In this document: positions 12,126 to 24,650 of the stretch, piece by piece
Layout of the letters: each line of letters starts with the position of its first letter
Numbering within the stretch: position 1 is the first letter of the stretch
Assembly: GCF_028554725.1 (NCBI RefSeq)
Contig: NC_071670.1
Span: 5,942,501 to 6,006,500 of the forward strand
Source: Zeugodacus cucurbitae
Lineage: Eukaryota > Arthropoda > Insecta > Diptera > Tephritidae
DNA length: 64,000 bases
Direction: 5' to 3'
Position numbers and translations under genes: made by a program
Notes under the pieces: generated by a model
What the model saw: only the letters and a program-made list of their open reading frames with translations
The model's database searches: none
Told to the model about the DNA's origin: nothing

Positions 12126-14960
12126 AATTCGCACTAAATGCGCAACGCCATGTGCTTTTTCGCCAGCTCTACTTAGTAAAACAACCTTCAGTCGTGTGCG
12201 CTGCGAAATAAATTTTTACTACATACATACCTAACTACATATTATTTGCAAAAATTACCATGTGTGTGGCTCATAGCAGCTACACTTCTATGCTTTTTTA
12301 CTAAATGCTGCGTATACATATATTTTTCTTCATTTTTCGCTAATTTCTGTTGTATATAGTATATAGTATATATTATTTATTTTTTCTTTTTCTTTATTTT
12401 TTTGTCAATTTGCGCTATTACTTTTGCCATTTTTTGTTGCCAAGCGTGGTGTGGTGTATATGCGTTGGCAAAAACGCTTACGCGTTCGTCTATATGCATA
12501 CGTATATACATATATGTATATATGTATATAATTTTGTGCAAAAGATTTTTTATAAGTATTTTATTATATGTGTTTTATTCTAATTTCTGCTCGTAATTTT
12601 TCTTTTTTTTTCCTTTTTTGCTTTTGCATTTGCAAAAATAAAGCTTAGTCAGCAGCATTAGCGCGAGCGCCACTCGTCAAAGTGCTTTGAAAGAGCATTT
12701 TCTTTGTGCGCAGATCACTTAATGCATGCTCAGTAATGTGTAGGCGCCGAAAGAGCGCGTAAAATCTCTCATTCGTAAAAATATTAAATTTGCTGCAATT
12801 AACTCTGCTACAATTCAGCGGCGCGCTCTACTAAATATGAGTGGACTCTCTTAGTGAACGCCCCTCCACATTTAACGCTGTCAGCAGCACTCGCTGCAGT
12901 CTTCAGCATTTTTCAGCGCCCCTATTAAATTACTGCACCTTCCCCAGCTTTTGCGCCCCTCCAAGTATTGCTAATTCAGCGCCCACACAACGCTCTCTTA
13001 CCTTCCACTTGCTATTATACAACTCCCACACCCATTTGGGGTCGCTCTTGCTGCCGCTATTTTTTCTATGTTTAGCGCGCACTCTCTTCTAGACACCAAA
13101 AGCAATTAGTCGCGTTCCAAACCTTTAAGTTAGTCCCTACATTTCTTTGTCTAGCATTTTCTTTGTTGAAATCTTTGTTAAAATTATTACGAGCATAAAA
13201 GCGCTTGTGCGCTCACTATCTCTGTAGTAACTGAGTATTCAACATTTCATTATATATATTTAACACCGCTCACGCTACAATCTAGCTCATTCTACAATTT
13301 AGCCTTACCATAATTTCAGCCACAACATTTTCTGTTAGCAAACTTTTTCTTCACATTGCTTTCCCCTCTCCATCTATGCCCTAAAACCGGCTGGATACAG
13401 TGTGCTTTTTCTAACTCGCTTGCTCGTTACAAACAGTTTCCCCAACTGCAGCTTTCTACTCGCTATTATTTCCATTGCGCTCTCAAAAATACCGTACAAA
13501 ATGCTTCATTTCTCGCTCTTCATTTTAGACTCTTAAATATTTTACGTGTTCTTACAGTCAGTTTTCAAACTGTATACTGTCTATTTAACTCTATTTGCTT
13601 CGTGTTGCTATATTTCAGCTATACGAAAAGCTCCTACATATGACTTAAATTGCCTTCTCCGCTTTTCGTACTATGCTTTCTTCACCGCAATTATAAACCG
13701 ATTTCTTTCATCGCCTCAAGAGTTTATTAACACTTTTATGAAGTTCAAAAATCGCAACACACATTTTTTTGAAAGCTTTTCGGACGCGCACGCCATTGAA
13801 AGCATAAATTTAATAACCTAAATGCTGTTCGCTGCTGGCTACTAAACCTATACATTCATAAAGAAAAAATACAAAAAAAGCATACATATAAACTTTAAGT
13901 ATCTCTATTAGTATGCATGTAGCTTTAAAAGCTCCCAACACTGCCTTTGTTTGCCAGCCATCGTAGCAGCAACAGGCATAGCAGTCACAGCCGCGTATTA
14001 GTCTGCTCTCCATTAACTGTCCCACTCAGTGATTTCTGCAAAAGCTGCCACATACTGACAAGTTTGCGCGCTCTAAAAGCTTTTGCGTCTACTTGTAATC
14101 TCTCAATGTACAAATATATATAAAAGCATGCTCATCAAACCAACCTACACATATGTATGCCTATGGCTAGCTACTCAACCGCCATTTTGCAGCTTTTTTC
14201 AGCGCGATCACACTTCATCTTCCAAAAAAAGCTCAACATACACCACACAGCAATCAACAAAATGGTGAGCGCAGAGCTTTTGCTAATATAAAAGTTTATA
14301 TGTGTTGGTGTAATTGTGCTTTTAGGCACATTTTTTCAACATGCTCCATCTCTCACTCTACCGCTCTCTTTATTTACACATCATGATCGCTCACCCACAC
14401 TTTGCTGTGCAAGCTTTTTTTGAACACAAAAAAATGTATGTGTGTGTGTTGAGTAACTCACTTGCAGCCGCTCTCTTTTTCTCTCTCTCTCACTATCACC
14501 ACCCACACTTCTAAGCTTCTGAGCAGCTGCAATTGTGTGCGTGCGCGCTTTTGGTCGCCCACAAGCGCAGTTATTTTGTTTTGAATGTATTTGTGCGCTC
14601 TCTGCGCTCAAGTTATGCCAAATATCTCGCGGGTAGTGTTCTCATTTCGGCCATTCATTCATATTTTATTTTGTGTCTGTATTGTTGCTCCATTCAAAAA
14701 TTGTCTATTACTAATTTGCTTTGTCCATTCGCTTGCTTGTGTGTTTGTTGTTATTGCTATTTGTTTGAAATAGCTGATTCTTTGGTTTTGCATAGCAGAT
14801 CGCTGCGCATATTTGCTGTCTTCTTTCCACCAACTATGGTGGCGATTTTGCAAAAACAAAAATGCGGCAAGTGCCGCCATAATAATAAATAGAAACATAC
14901 ATACATGTGTATATACAAATTTGTAGACAAATGAGAATTTTGCAAAGAAAGCAAAATATT
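12126..14960. other. Gene-free stretch of normal composition
   Basis: This segment returns to ordinary base composition, with pyrimidine-rich patches (12840-13100, 14330-14520) and TATG/CATA clusters. Many overlapping frames of 60-120 codons exist on both strands but are mutually contradictory, cysteine- or phenylalanine-rich and match nothing I know. It may be intron or intergenic DNA. Confidence 0.35.
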
Positions 14961-15635
14961 GAATTTTTGTTTTAAAATAATATTTTAGTTTTTTAAATTT
15001 TATCTAATAATCTTTTTTTAATTTCATTTTAAAATATGTTTTTTTTTATTTAGTTTAATTTTTGTTGGAAAATTTTTTAGTTTTTTTTTTATTTATTTTA
15101 ATATACATTTTTTTCTTTTTTAATTCTTAAACTTTTTGTTTTTTTTCTGTCAAAATTAAGAAGAAAAAATAGTTATCAGTAAAATACTCTTTTACTATGA
15201 TCAAATTTTGCATTTTTTTTTTAAATATTTTTTAGACCTTCTTCTTCTATTTAATGAAAAAAATCTTAAATTTCTAAAACTAAATAAATTAAAAGAATTT
15301 TTAAGTTTTTTATATTTATTGTTTTCAACATTTATTTTTTTTTTATTTTTTTTTTTTTATTTTTTTTATATAATTTTTTTTCAAAATTTTTTAACAAAAA
15401 TAGTTACAAATTATTTTACTTTGACGAAATTTTGCTTTTGTTAATTTTAAAGATTTAAACTCTCAAATTTTCCGAATTTTTAACAAAAATAGTTACTAAT
15501 TATTTTACTTGACGAAATTTTGCATTTTTCAATTTTAAAGATTTAAACTCTCAAATTTTCCGAATTTTTGAACAAAAATAGTTTCCAATAAAAAGCTCTT
15601 TTATTTTGACGAAATTTTGCAATTTAATTTTAAAA
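14961..15635. repeat. AT-rich block with 89-bp tandem repeats
   Basis: A unit beginning AACAAAAATAGTT recurs at 15393, 15482 and 15571 (89 bp apart), each containing ACGAAATTTTGC and, in two, AAGATTTAAACTCTC. Related single copies lie near 15170 and 16740, so the unit was once more widespread here. Confidence 0.65.
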
Positions 15636-15720
15636 TACAGCAGAACTTCTATAGTTCGAACGTCTATAACTCGAACCCTTGAATTGTCAATAGAAATTAC
15701 ATTTCATACAAATAACTCTG
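15636..15720 (+). mobile_element. Possible pogo/Tigger-like terminal inverted repeat
   Basis: A TA dinucleotide is followed by CAGCAGAACTTCTATAG and TCTATAACTCGAACC, the style of pogo-family ends (TA target, CAG start, repeated TATAACTCGAA). No matching inverted end and no transposase were found, so this is at most a solo end. Confidence 0.3.
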
Positions 15721-15840
15721 AAGGCTCTCTAACTCGAAGGTGTTTTTGTGGATTATAGTGATTCAAATTAGGTAAGTTCAACTCTAGGCATTTATTTTTT
15801 CAATTAAATATATTTAAGATTTTAATAATTATTGTTAGAG

Positions 15841-16573
15841 TTAAGGGGTTATATACAGTTAGGAGGTCGAAAAAAGGCATTTTTCAAGAAATTTTTCTAA
15901 GCAAACTATGTATTTGGTTTATTGATTTGAAACTTGGTAGGTATATTATGACAACCTTAAACTATATTCACATATTTTTTATTGCCAAAAATAATTATCG
16001 GGAACGTTGATATTGCCAATTTTGCAGAGGTCCGCAAAAAAAAGGCCTCTTGCGGTGAGCACGATATCTCTGGACTGGATCATCTAAAATGCAAAAACCA
16101 AATAAATTTCATTAATATAATAAATAATCTAGGGATTGATCGAAGGAATTAGCAAAAAAAAATGTTTGACAAAATGGCGGCTACTCAAAGCAAAAGATTC
16201 GATTTTCGACCAAAATTCGGGTCTTTAATTATGTTCATAAAAATAAGAAATTTTCATCGGATGGGGAAATCCTTCGATCAATTACTAAAAAATATAATTA
16301 AGAAGCTTGTGTAAAAATTTGAAACCGATCGGTTCAGCCGTTTCTGAGAAATCTTGCTCACCGACTTTGAAAATACCGTTTCGTGAAAAACGAGTTTAAA
16401 GTTTTGAAAGCACTTTACATGTAGTCGGCGCGCCTTCACTAATGTGTCTATAACTTCGAAAATATTCGTCGACTTGATTTGATTTGTGTGGATATACACA
16501 TATATATGTATGTATTAAGAAAACGCAAAAAAAAATAAATTTTTTGAAAATCATAACTGTATAAATCCCTTAA
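15841..16573. mobile_element. TTAA-flanked MITE, about 730 bp
   Basis: The left end TTAAGGGGTTATATACAGTT is mirrored at the right end by AACTGTATAAATCCCTTAA (16555-16573), giving imperfect terminal inverted repeats of about 19 bp bounded by TTAA on both sides. TTAA targets are the hallmark of piggyBac-type transposition. The interior has no transposase frame, so it would be a non-autonomous element. The ends and TTAA are visible; the piggyBac link is inference. Confidence 0.55.
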
Positions 16574-17847
16574 AACAAAGCAAAAAAAATATTGAAAACA
16601 ACATAATTAATCTTTATTTATAATATCAAATATTTTTTATTTATAAAATATATATATTTTTTTATTATAATCTTTTTTCAGATATTTTTTTTTTATTTTT
16701 TGTAATTACTTAAAATTTTTATATAATTTCTGAAATTTTTAACTAAAATAGTTACCAATTCAATGGTATTTTCCTTTGACCAAAGCTTCCACTTATCATT
16801 GTTTTACCCACTCGACCAGCGTTGCTACACTTCTATTGATTGTAGTTATTTTTATAAAAAAACTGTTCGTTCACATATCATTAAACTCTCCGATAGTCCG
16901 AGGTTGGCTCGCGTGCATTTTGCTTTTCAAACAACAAACAACAAACAACTACAAAAAGCAGTTAGAGAAATACTCAAATCAGTCTTGAAATTTGATGTTG
17001 ATGATCCGTCATTGATTGTTCTGATGATCCTTTTCCCATCCGTATTTTACCGTATTTCAAGCGACAAATTGTTGATCACAGCGGTCTTTAGGCTCTTGCG
17101 TCATATTCTCTCTGATAGCTTCAGTTAGTTAGCTCTTTCGAGCGTCTTGTTGCAACCTTTAATAATTTTTTTGACTTAAAAATATTTTATTGTAATTTAT
17201 AAATAAGTCTTAAATTATATAATATGTATATTCCGAAGTATTCTTAACGAGAAATTAATGTTAATTTTAACTTTTTTTCGTTTTACATTCAGAAAACTCA
17301 GATGAAACTGCTATGAAGATATTCAAGAATGACAACTAATCAACAATAATGGCTGGGACCGACATGCTCACACCGAATGCTCCATTTTCTGACATATGGA
17401 AAAGCGAACAAATCTTTGGGATTGAACGGTTAAGAAATGGAGGAATAATCAAAAGAAGCTTAATACTAGTTACTAAGTCTGAAGAGGATTACTCTTTTTT
17501 ACTGCGATTTTGGATGATGCAATTATAAAACCAAAACACCAAATATATATGTAAATCGTTAGTTATCTTAGATTTGTTAAGATCAACAAAATGTTATTAT
17601 ATTTTTCGACACTGTATATAAACACAATTTTAAGTTAAAATGCGCACAAACCACGGCTTCTCCTGAATAGACAGATGACGACTAATTAGACTAAGATTAA
17701 AAATACAATTAAAAAAAACAAAGAGTAAAGTAATGAAAATGATTAAAAAGTAAAACAAAAAAATAATAAATATTGAAATTTGCAAAAAAAAATCTGAAAA
17801 AAATCACAAAAATGTACTAAAAATTAAGTTGAAATTGTAGAAGGAAA
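16574..17847. other. Gene-free stretch
   Basis: AT-rich. A 121-codon frame at 16763-17128 begins with a real ATG but shows no family motif. Nothing else seen. Confidence 0.35.
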
Positions 17848-17946
17848 CATTGTTATGATTTCTACCAATATTTTGATTTTTCATTAATTTTATTGTCTTT
17901 ATTACAATTACATAGATATTTAAATAAACAAATAAAAATTATAAAA
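17848..17946 (+). repeat. Left member of a direct repeat bracketing the FR1/foldback complex
   Basis: This tract, ending AAATAAACAAATAAAAATTATAAAAAACA, recurs with small differences at 22023-22115. The pair brackets the truncated FR1 copy plus the whole foldback structure, pointing to a segmental duplication or a repair event around the insertion. Confidence 0.5.
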
Positions 17947-18559
17947 AACAAGTAAGGAAGGGCTAAGTTCGGGTGTCACCGAACATTTTATACTCTCACA
18001 ATTTATTTATTTAAATTTATTAATATAACAAACTAATATTAAGTATATGGTAGATAGATGAAGTTATGACCCGATTTCACTCATTGTTGGCACGGAGACA
18101 TATTATTAGAAAAAAACATATTCCCTCAAAATTTCTTCAAAATATCTGAGAGACTTAACTATAATTTCGGTAAAAAATTTGTTAGAAGTACTGAGGTCCT
18201 CATATTCGATATATAGGGTCTTGAAAACTTATGGACCGATTTTGACGATTTTTAGAAGGGCGATACCACTCTTTAAATACAGTATTTTTGCAAAGTTCTG
18301 TGCCGATATCTTCACTAGTACTAACTTTATATATTGTAAACTAAACGATTCAGACCGACTTCAGAGTTCTGGTATATGGGAAGTAGTCGTGGTTGTGAAC
18401 CGATTTGGACTATTTTCACAACATATCATTGGGAAGCTAGGAAGATATTTTGAACCGAATTTCATTGAAATTGGTCGAGTAGTTTCGGAGAGTTTTTGTC
18501 CCATAAGTGGGCGGAACCACACCCATTTAAAATTTTGTATACCATTTTGAGTGCAGCAC
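17947..18559 (+). mobile_element. FR1 interspersed repeat, copy 2, 3'-truncated at the foldback
   Basis: It starts with the diagnostic AAGGAAGGGCTAAG and the hairpin (GTTCGG...CCGAAC), and follows copy 1 for about 600 bp, including the GTAGT-CGTGGTTGTGAACCG and AAGTGGGCGGAACCAC segments. It stops at GAGTGCAGCACC where the foldback begins. The distal half and the inverted end are absent on the far side. Confidence 0.7.
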
Positions 18560-21500
18560 CATCAAAAAATGCTGTTAATAGTTATTCGGTGCAATAAGAC
18601 AACCATTGAGGGCCTCACATGTTCAATAAAACAACACTTTTTATAAAATATTTTACTTTTAACGTTTCTGGTTCATATACGCAATATTCTGTTGTCTGAG
18701 CGGATTTTTTTGTTTGCCACACCATTAGTATTCGTGTATATTTCATTTTTACTTTCCCCTTTTCTTCTATACATGTACAAACGCTGCTTGATGCACCGAA
18801 AAGTGTTCTACACCGGTTTTGCCATTTCGCCATTTCTTTAAATATTTCATAAAACTTCATATGCCTATATAGTGTAGAAACACGTCCAGTTACCAGATTT
18901 GCATGTTAGAACTCGAAATTATCACGTTTTAGCCATTTTTTCGCAGAAAACTTGCGATTTGCAACACTTTTTTAATTTTAAAAAATATTACGTAATTTAA
19001 AATTTTAACATTTTTCAATACGTTTGTAGCGCATGCGATTCTGCGAAATTCAAAATTTACAGCTTGAAAATCGGCCCACTGGTTCAAAAGTTATTCGCGT
19101 TTTTGTGTTTCGCAGCTACCTACTGCCTGCTCCTGGTCGCCTAGTAGAAATCCCAAATTTGCGCTTCAAATTGAAATGCATTTTTCCGCAGCCGACGTCG
19201 GCAGCGCCGGACAGCAGCGAAACAAAAATGCTTATAACTTTTGAACCAGGGGTCGGATTTGAGTGATCTAAGTTTTGAATTTTGCAGAATCGCATGGCCT
19301 ACAATCTTAGCTAAGAATACTCCGTGTTGGAATTATCAGCGAATTTGTAGAATTAAAAATGTGCGTGGAATCGCATATATTCATGAAAAATACACACAAA
19401 ATGCATTCGTTTTCATAAATATGTTTCAGAAAATGGTGTTAATAGTTAGTCAACGTCATTAGCCATCCATTGAGTACCTCACATGTTTAATAAAACAATA
19501 TTTTTTATATAATATTTTACTTTTGATGTTTGCACTAATTTGCATAATTTATTGCACAATTTATTGATTTAAGCTGTTTTATATTGATTGTTTTGGTTTG
19601 CTACACAATAATTACCCATTTTTATTGTATTTTACTCTTCCCTTTTCTTCTCTGCATCTTCAAACGCTGGTTTCTGCACCGAAATGTGTACGACTTTGGT
19701 GTTGCCATATCTTCTTCTTTTGAAAAATTTCAGAGAACTTTATATGCTCATTTAAGGTAAAAAATCATCTAGTTTCTATATTTGCAAGTTAGAACTCGAA
19801 ATTCCGATGTTTTAGCGACTTTTTGCTGAAAATTTGCGATTTGCAAGACATTTTTATTTATCTAAATTCGCTGGTTATTCCAAGAATAAATCTTATTACA
19901 ACAGATTGTAGAGCATCCGATTCTGCAAATTTTGGCATTTTTAGTTTTTGGCCACGACCACTGGTTCAAAAGTTATAAGCGTTTTTGTGTTCGGCAGCTA
20001 CCTACTGCCTGCTCCTGGTCGCCTAGTAGAAATCCCAGTTTTTGGCATCAAGTTGAAATGCATTTTTCCGGCAGCGACGCCGGCAGAGGCGACATCGCGC
20101 GAAGTTTGTTGCATATGCAAGGGGGCAAATTTGAATTAACGGAAGCGGGATGTGGCGGGACCGGAAGCTAACTCAGACCGGAAACCGGAAATGAAAATAA
20201 CGGTCCACTACTTCCGGTTTGGGGCCCAGACCGGAAGTTGGTGACCGGAAACCGGAAATGTGGGACCGGAAGTTAGTCGTGTCCGGTTTCCGTTGGGCTC
20301 GCCACTTCCCACTTCCGGTAATTCAAATTTGCCCCTTTGCATATGCAACACCATCGCGCAGCTCTGCCGCTCTGCTGGCGCCGCTGCCCGAAAAATGCAT
20401 TTCAACTTGATGCCAAAAATTGGGATTTCCACCAGGCGACCAGGAGCAGGCAGTAGGTAGCTGCCGAACACAAAAACGCTTATAACTTTTGAACCAGTGG
20501 TCGTGGCCAAAAACTAAAAATGCCAAAATTTGCAGAATCGGATGCTCTATAATCCTATATAATAGGATTTGTTCTTGGAATAACCAGCGAATTTAGATAA
20601 ATAAAAATGTGTACCAAATCGCAAACTTTCAGCGTAAAAGCAGCTAAAACATCGGAATTTCGAGTTCTAACTTGCAAATATAGAAACTAGATGATTTTTA
20701 CCTTAAATGAGCATATAAAGTTCTATGAAATTTTTCGAAAGAAGAAGATATGGCAACACCAAAGTCGTACACATTTCGGTGCAGCAACCAGCGTTTGAAG
20801 ATGCAGAGAAGAAAAGGGAAGAGTAAAATACAATAAAAATGGGTAATTATTGTGTAGCAAACCAAAACAATCAATATAAAACAGCTCATAATCAATAAAT
20901 TGTGCAATAAATTATGCAAATTAGTGCAAACATTAAAAGTAAAATATTATATGAAAAGTGTTGTTTTATTAAACATATGAGCCACTTAATGGATGGCTAA
21001 TGACGTTGACTAACTATTAACACCATTTTCTGAAACATATTTATGAAAACGAATGCATTTTGTGTGTATTTTTCATGAAAATATGCGATTCCACGCACAT
21101 TTTTAATTCTACAAATTCGCTGATAATTCCAACACGGAGTATTCTTAGCTAAGATTGTAGGCCATGCGATTCTGCAAAATTCAAAACTTAGATCACTCAA
21201 ATCCGACACCTGGTTCAAAAGTTATAAGCATTTTTGTTTCGCTGCTGTCCGGCGCTGCCGACGTCGGCTGCGGAAAAATGCATTTCAATTTGAAGCGCAA
21301 ATTTGGGATTTCTACTAGGCGACCAGGAGCAGGCAGTAGGTAGCTGCGAAACACAAAAACGCGAATAACTTTTGAACCAGTGGGCTGATTTTCAAGCTGT
21401 AAATTTTGAATTTCGCAGAATCGCATGCGCTACAAACGTATTGAAAAATGTTAAAAATTGAAATTACGTAATATTTTTTAAAATTAAAAAAGTGTTGCAA

Positions 21501-21935
21501 ATCGCAAATTTTCAGTGTAAAAGTGGCTAAAACATCGGAATTTCGAGTTCTAACATGCAAATCTGGAGACTGGACGTGTTTCTACACTATATAGGCATAT
21601 GAAGTTTTATAAAATATTTAAAGAAATGGCGTTATGGCAACACCGTTGTAGGACACTTTTCGGTGCAACAACCAGCGCTTGTACATGCATAGAAGAAAAG
21701 AGGAAAGTAAAAATGAAATAAACACGAATAGTTATTGTGTGGCAAACAAAGAAATCCGCTCAGACAACAGAATATTGCCTATATTAAGCACAAACATTAA
21801 AAGTGAAATATTTTATAAAAAGTGTTGTTTTATTGAATTGTGAGGCACTCAATGGATGTCTTATTGCACCAAGTAACTATTAACAGGATTCTCTGAAACA
21901 TATTTAAGTCAATTAATGCAATGTAATATTTTTCC
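18560..21935. mobile_element. Compound foldback element (about 3.3 kb palindrome)
   Basis: The left half matches the reverse complement of the right half around a centre near 20230: 19033 pairs with 21426, 19241 with 21218, and the outer TGTTAATAGTTA near 18573 with TAACTATTAACA near 21885. Each arm is itself composite. A unit starting TGTTAATAGTTA occurs at 18573 and again at 19437. Between them a partial inverted copy (19220-19434) makes a smaller palindrome centred on GCCGACGTCGGC (about 19192). No transposase is encoded. The layout recalls Foldback/Galileo-type elements, known for long composite inverted arms; membership is not established. Confidence 0.75.
20158..20318. promoter_or_regulatory. 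Cluster of CCGGAA/TTCCGG sites at the palindrome centre
   Basis: CCGGAA or its complement occurs at 20161, 20178, 20185, 20212, 20231, 20245, 20252, 20266 and 20313, several extended to ACCGGAAGT. That sequence is the core bound by ETS-family factors (established knowledge). The island is GC-rich inside AT-rich DNA. Whether any factor binds is unknown; it may just be a short tandem repeat. Confidence 0.4.
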
Positions 21936-22022
21936 AAAATTAATAAATTATTTTGAATTTAAAAGAAAAAATCTTTTTATTTAAATTATTATTTTTATCA
22001 ATTAAAAAAAAAAAAAATTTCC

Positions 22023-22115
22023 ATGTTATGACTATTACTATTACTAATATTTTCATTGTTTATTAATTTTATTGTTTTTATTACTTGATATTTAAATAAA
22101 CAAATAAAAATTATA
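22023..22115 (+). repeat. Right member of the direct repeat bracketing the foldback
   Basis: Matches 17848-17946, most exactly over the last 40 bases (GATATTTAAATAAACAAAT onward). Here it runs into a poly-A tract where the left copy runs into FR1. Confidence 0.5.
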
Positions 22116-22125
22116 AAAAACAAAA

Positions 22126-23884
22126 AAAAAATTCATTGAAACAAGCGTTTGGTTCAATTTGCGGTAAATGTTGTATGTTGGCATGTTTACCAGTACCCTG
22201 ACATTGACGGCTTATACTAGTGTTAATTGAAGAAAAAATCCAATAACTTCTTTTACTACAAAAATATTTGCACTTTTATGAATACAAAACAGTTTAAAAA
22301 TTTTCGCTAATTTCAATACTTTTTTTAAAAACCCGTTTTTCAATAATCATATATGCGCATTTTCACTTGCAAATTTCGAACACTTGCGTTCACCAATAGT
22401 ATTTATTATATATATGAAAAAGTTGTAAAATTCTTCACTCTTTAAGATTCTGAAAGAAAATTTTCAAAAAGTTTATTTTTACAAATTTTATGGCCAAAAA
22501 ACACGTTTTTTGCGCTCCAACTGTTTTAAATAAACGTTTATAGCAAAAACAGTTTGAGAGCTATGTCTTCCAAAATTATCACAACTTATGCGCATTGTTT
22601 TGAAGAATATGTTACAAAAAAAAATTTCCAAAATATGTGCAAAAATAACGGTTTTATAGCACATTTTAACTGCGAAAATCAAATGACACATGTATGTTTG
22701 AAGTTCACTGTGAAAACGTTAATTTATCCGTTTCAAAGTGCCCTGGCGCATATGCTACACTTTTTGGCACAGGCACCACCATCGTACATGTGTGGCAGGA
22801 GAGTACTGCATTAGGGGAAAACGTTAATAACTCCAGAACGGGGACACTTAGAAGAGTTTGGTAAAAAGTGGGTTGCAGGGGAAGACATGGACTATAATTG
22901 TGTTTAAAAAAATTTGTTGCTTTTAGTGTTGCAGTATTTAAAACAGGCATATGAATGCAACGATACTTATGGGTGTTAAAAATTGGTTTTAGAGGTGCGG
23001 GAGTTTATTACCGATATTTTCTGAGCTGCCTTAGATGATTTCCTACAATACTTTACCAATTTGCTTGGTATCTACACCTCCGTAGAACAAATAATAATCA
23101 CAAGTATACGCACTTTCTAAATGGTCTCGAAAGCGCTTTCCTTGAAGGTCAATCTTTAATAACTCCGGAACGTAGGCACCTAAGCGAGTTTGGTAAAAAC
23201 TGGGTGAAAGATGAAAGCTTGTGCTACACTTTAACTTAAAAAAATTGTTTTTGTTGTTGTAGAAGAATATTTTTTAAAAATTCGAAATACGAAATTTTGG
23301 TTGAAAATAGGCAGGAAAAGCTGTTTAAACAAATTTTTTTTTAAAGATTCTTGGAAAATTTAAAGAAAATTTGTGATCTAGCTGCTGATAATATAAAACA
23401 ATGCATATTTATTTGTTTTTTTTTTTTAAGTAAAATTGTAGTTTTCTTTATTTTCAATTAATATTCTTTTATTTATTTTTATAAAAATTCATAATTACAC
23501 TTTATTAATAATAATAATCATTGAGATACAAAAATTATGATAATTATAGCATTTTTGAAATATTTATTTTACATGTTTTTGTAATTTGCGAGAAATTTAG
23601 TTTTATAAAAATAATATTTACTACAAATAAATGTATTATTTCTAATTATAAAAGCCAAGCTCAAATCACTGCTGATTCGGTGCCAAGAGGTTCATCATCG
23701 TCTGCGCTGTTTTGGAGAAAAAGAAAATAAAAAATAAGGTATCAGTATTTGATTTTAAAGTATACGAATTAAAAAAAAATAATAATATCTAAATTTTTTC
23801 AAAGAGAAAAAAATTGATAAATTACATAATATTTAATTCAAAGTAAAATATTCTAAAAAACATGATAAATAAATTTTAAATAAA
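22126..23884. other. Gene-free stretch with one diverged duplication
   Basis: No gene recognised. TTAATAACTCC-GAACG...GAGTTTGGTAAAAA recurs at about 22825 and 23157 with matching downstream order, a diverged direct duplication about 332 bp apart. The rest is AT-rich. Confidence 0.4.
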
Positions 23885-24619
23885 AACAAGAAAAAAACGT
23901 TAACTTCGGCTTTACCGAAGCTAATATACCCTTCACAGGTGCATTTCTTTTAGTAACTATGTGTTTAAGCAAATCTAAAGACGTAAGAAAAAGTAAGTTA
24001 AAAAAAAAAAGAAAAGTTTTCCATACAAGCCCTTGATTCTGATCGTTCAGTTTGTATGGCAGCAATTTTTTCGGAGATGAAATAATTTCTATGAACAATA
24101 ACTCAGACCAAATTTCGTGAAAATATGGAGTAAAATGCGGAAGTTTTCCACACAAGCCCTTGATTCCGATCGTTCGGTTTGTATGGCAGCTATATGCTAT
24201 AGTGAACCGATCTCTACAATTTTTTCGGAGATTAAATTATTTCTATGAACAATAACTCACACCAAATTTCGTGAATATATGTAGTAAAATGCGGAAGTTT
24301 TCCATACTAGCCCTTGATTCCGATTGTTCGGTTTGTATGGCAGCTATATGCTATAGTGAACCGATCTGAACAATTTTTTCGGAGATTAAATTATTTCTAT
24401 GAACAATAACTAACACCAAATTTCGTGAAGATATATAGTAAAATGCGGAAGTTTTCCATATAAACCCTTGATTCCGATCGTTCAGTTTGTATGGCAGCTA
24501 TATGATATAGTGGTCCGATATCGGCAGTTCCGACAAATGAACAGCTTCTTGAAGAGAAAATAATATCTGCAAAATTTCAAAACAATATCTTAAAAACTAG
24601 TCCTTCAGTTCGTATATAT

Positions 24620-24650
<31 letters not shown>

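Noticed and set aside
16763..17128. 121-codon frame with ATG
   Set aside because: No domain or splice support; surrounded by AT-rich repeats. A transposase was considered because of nearby terminal repeats, but no DDE or DNA-binding motif is visible.
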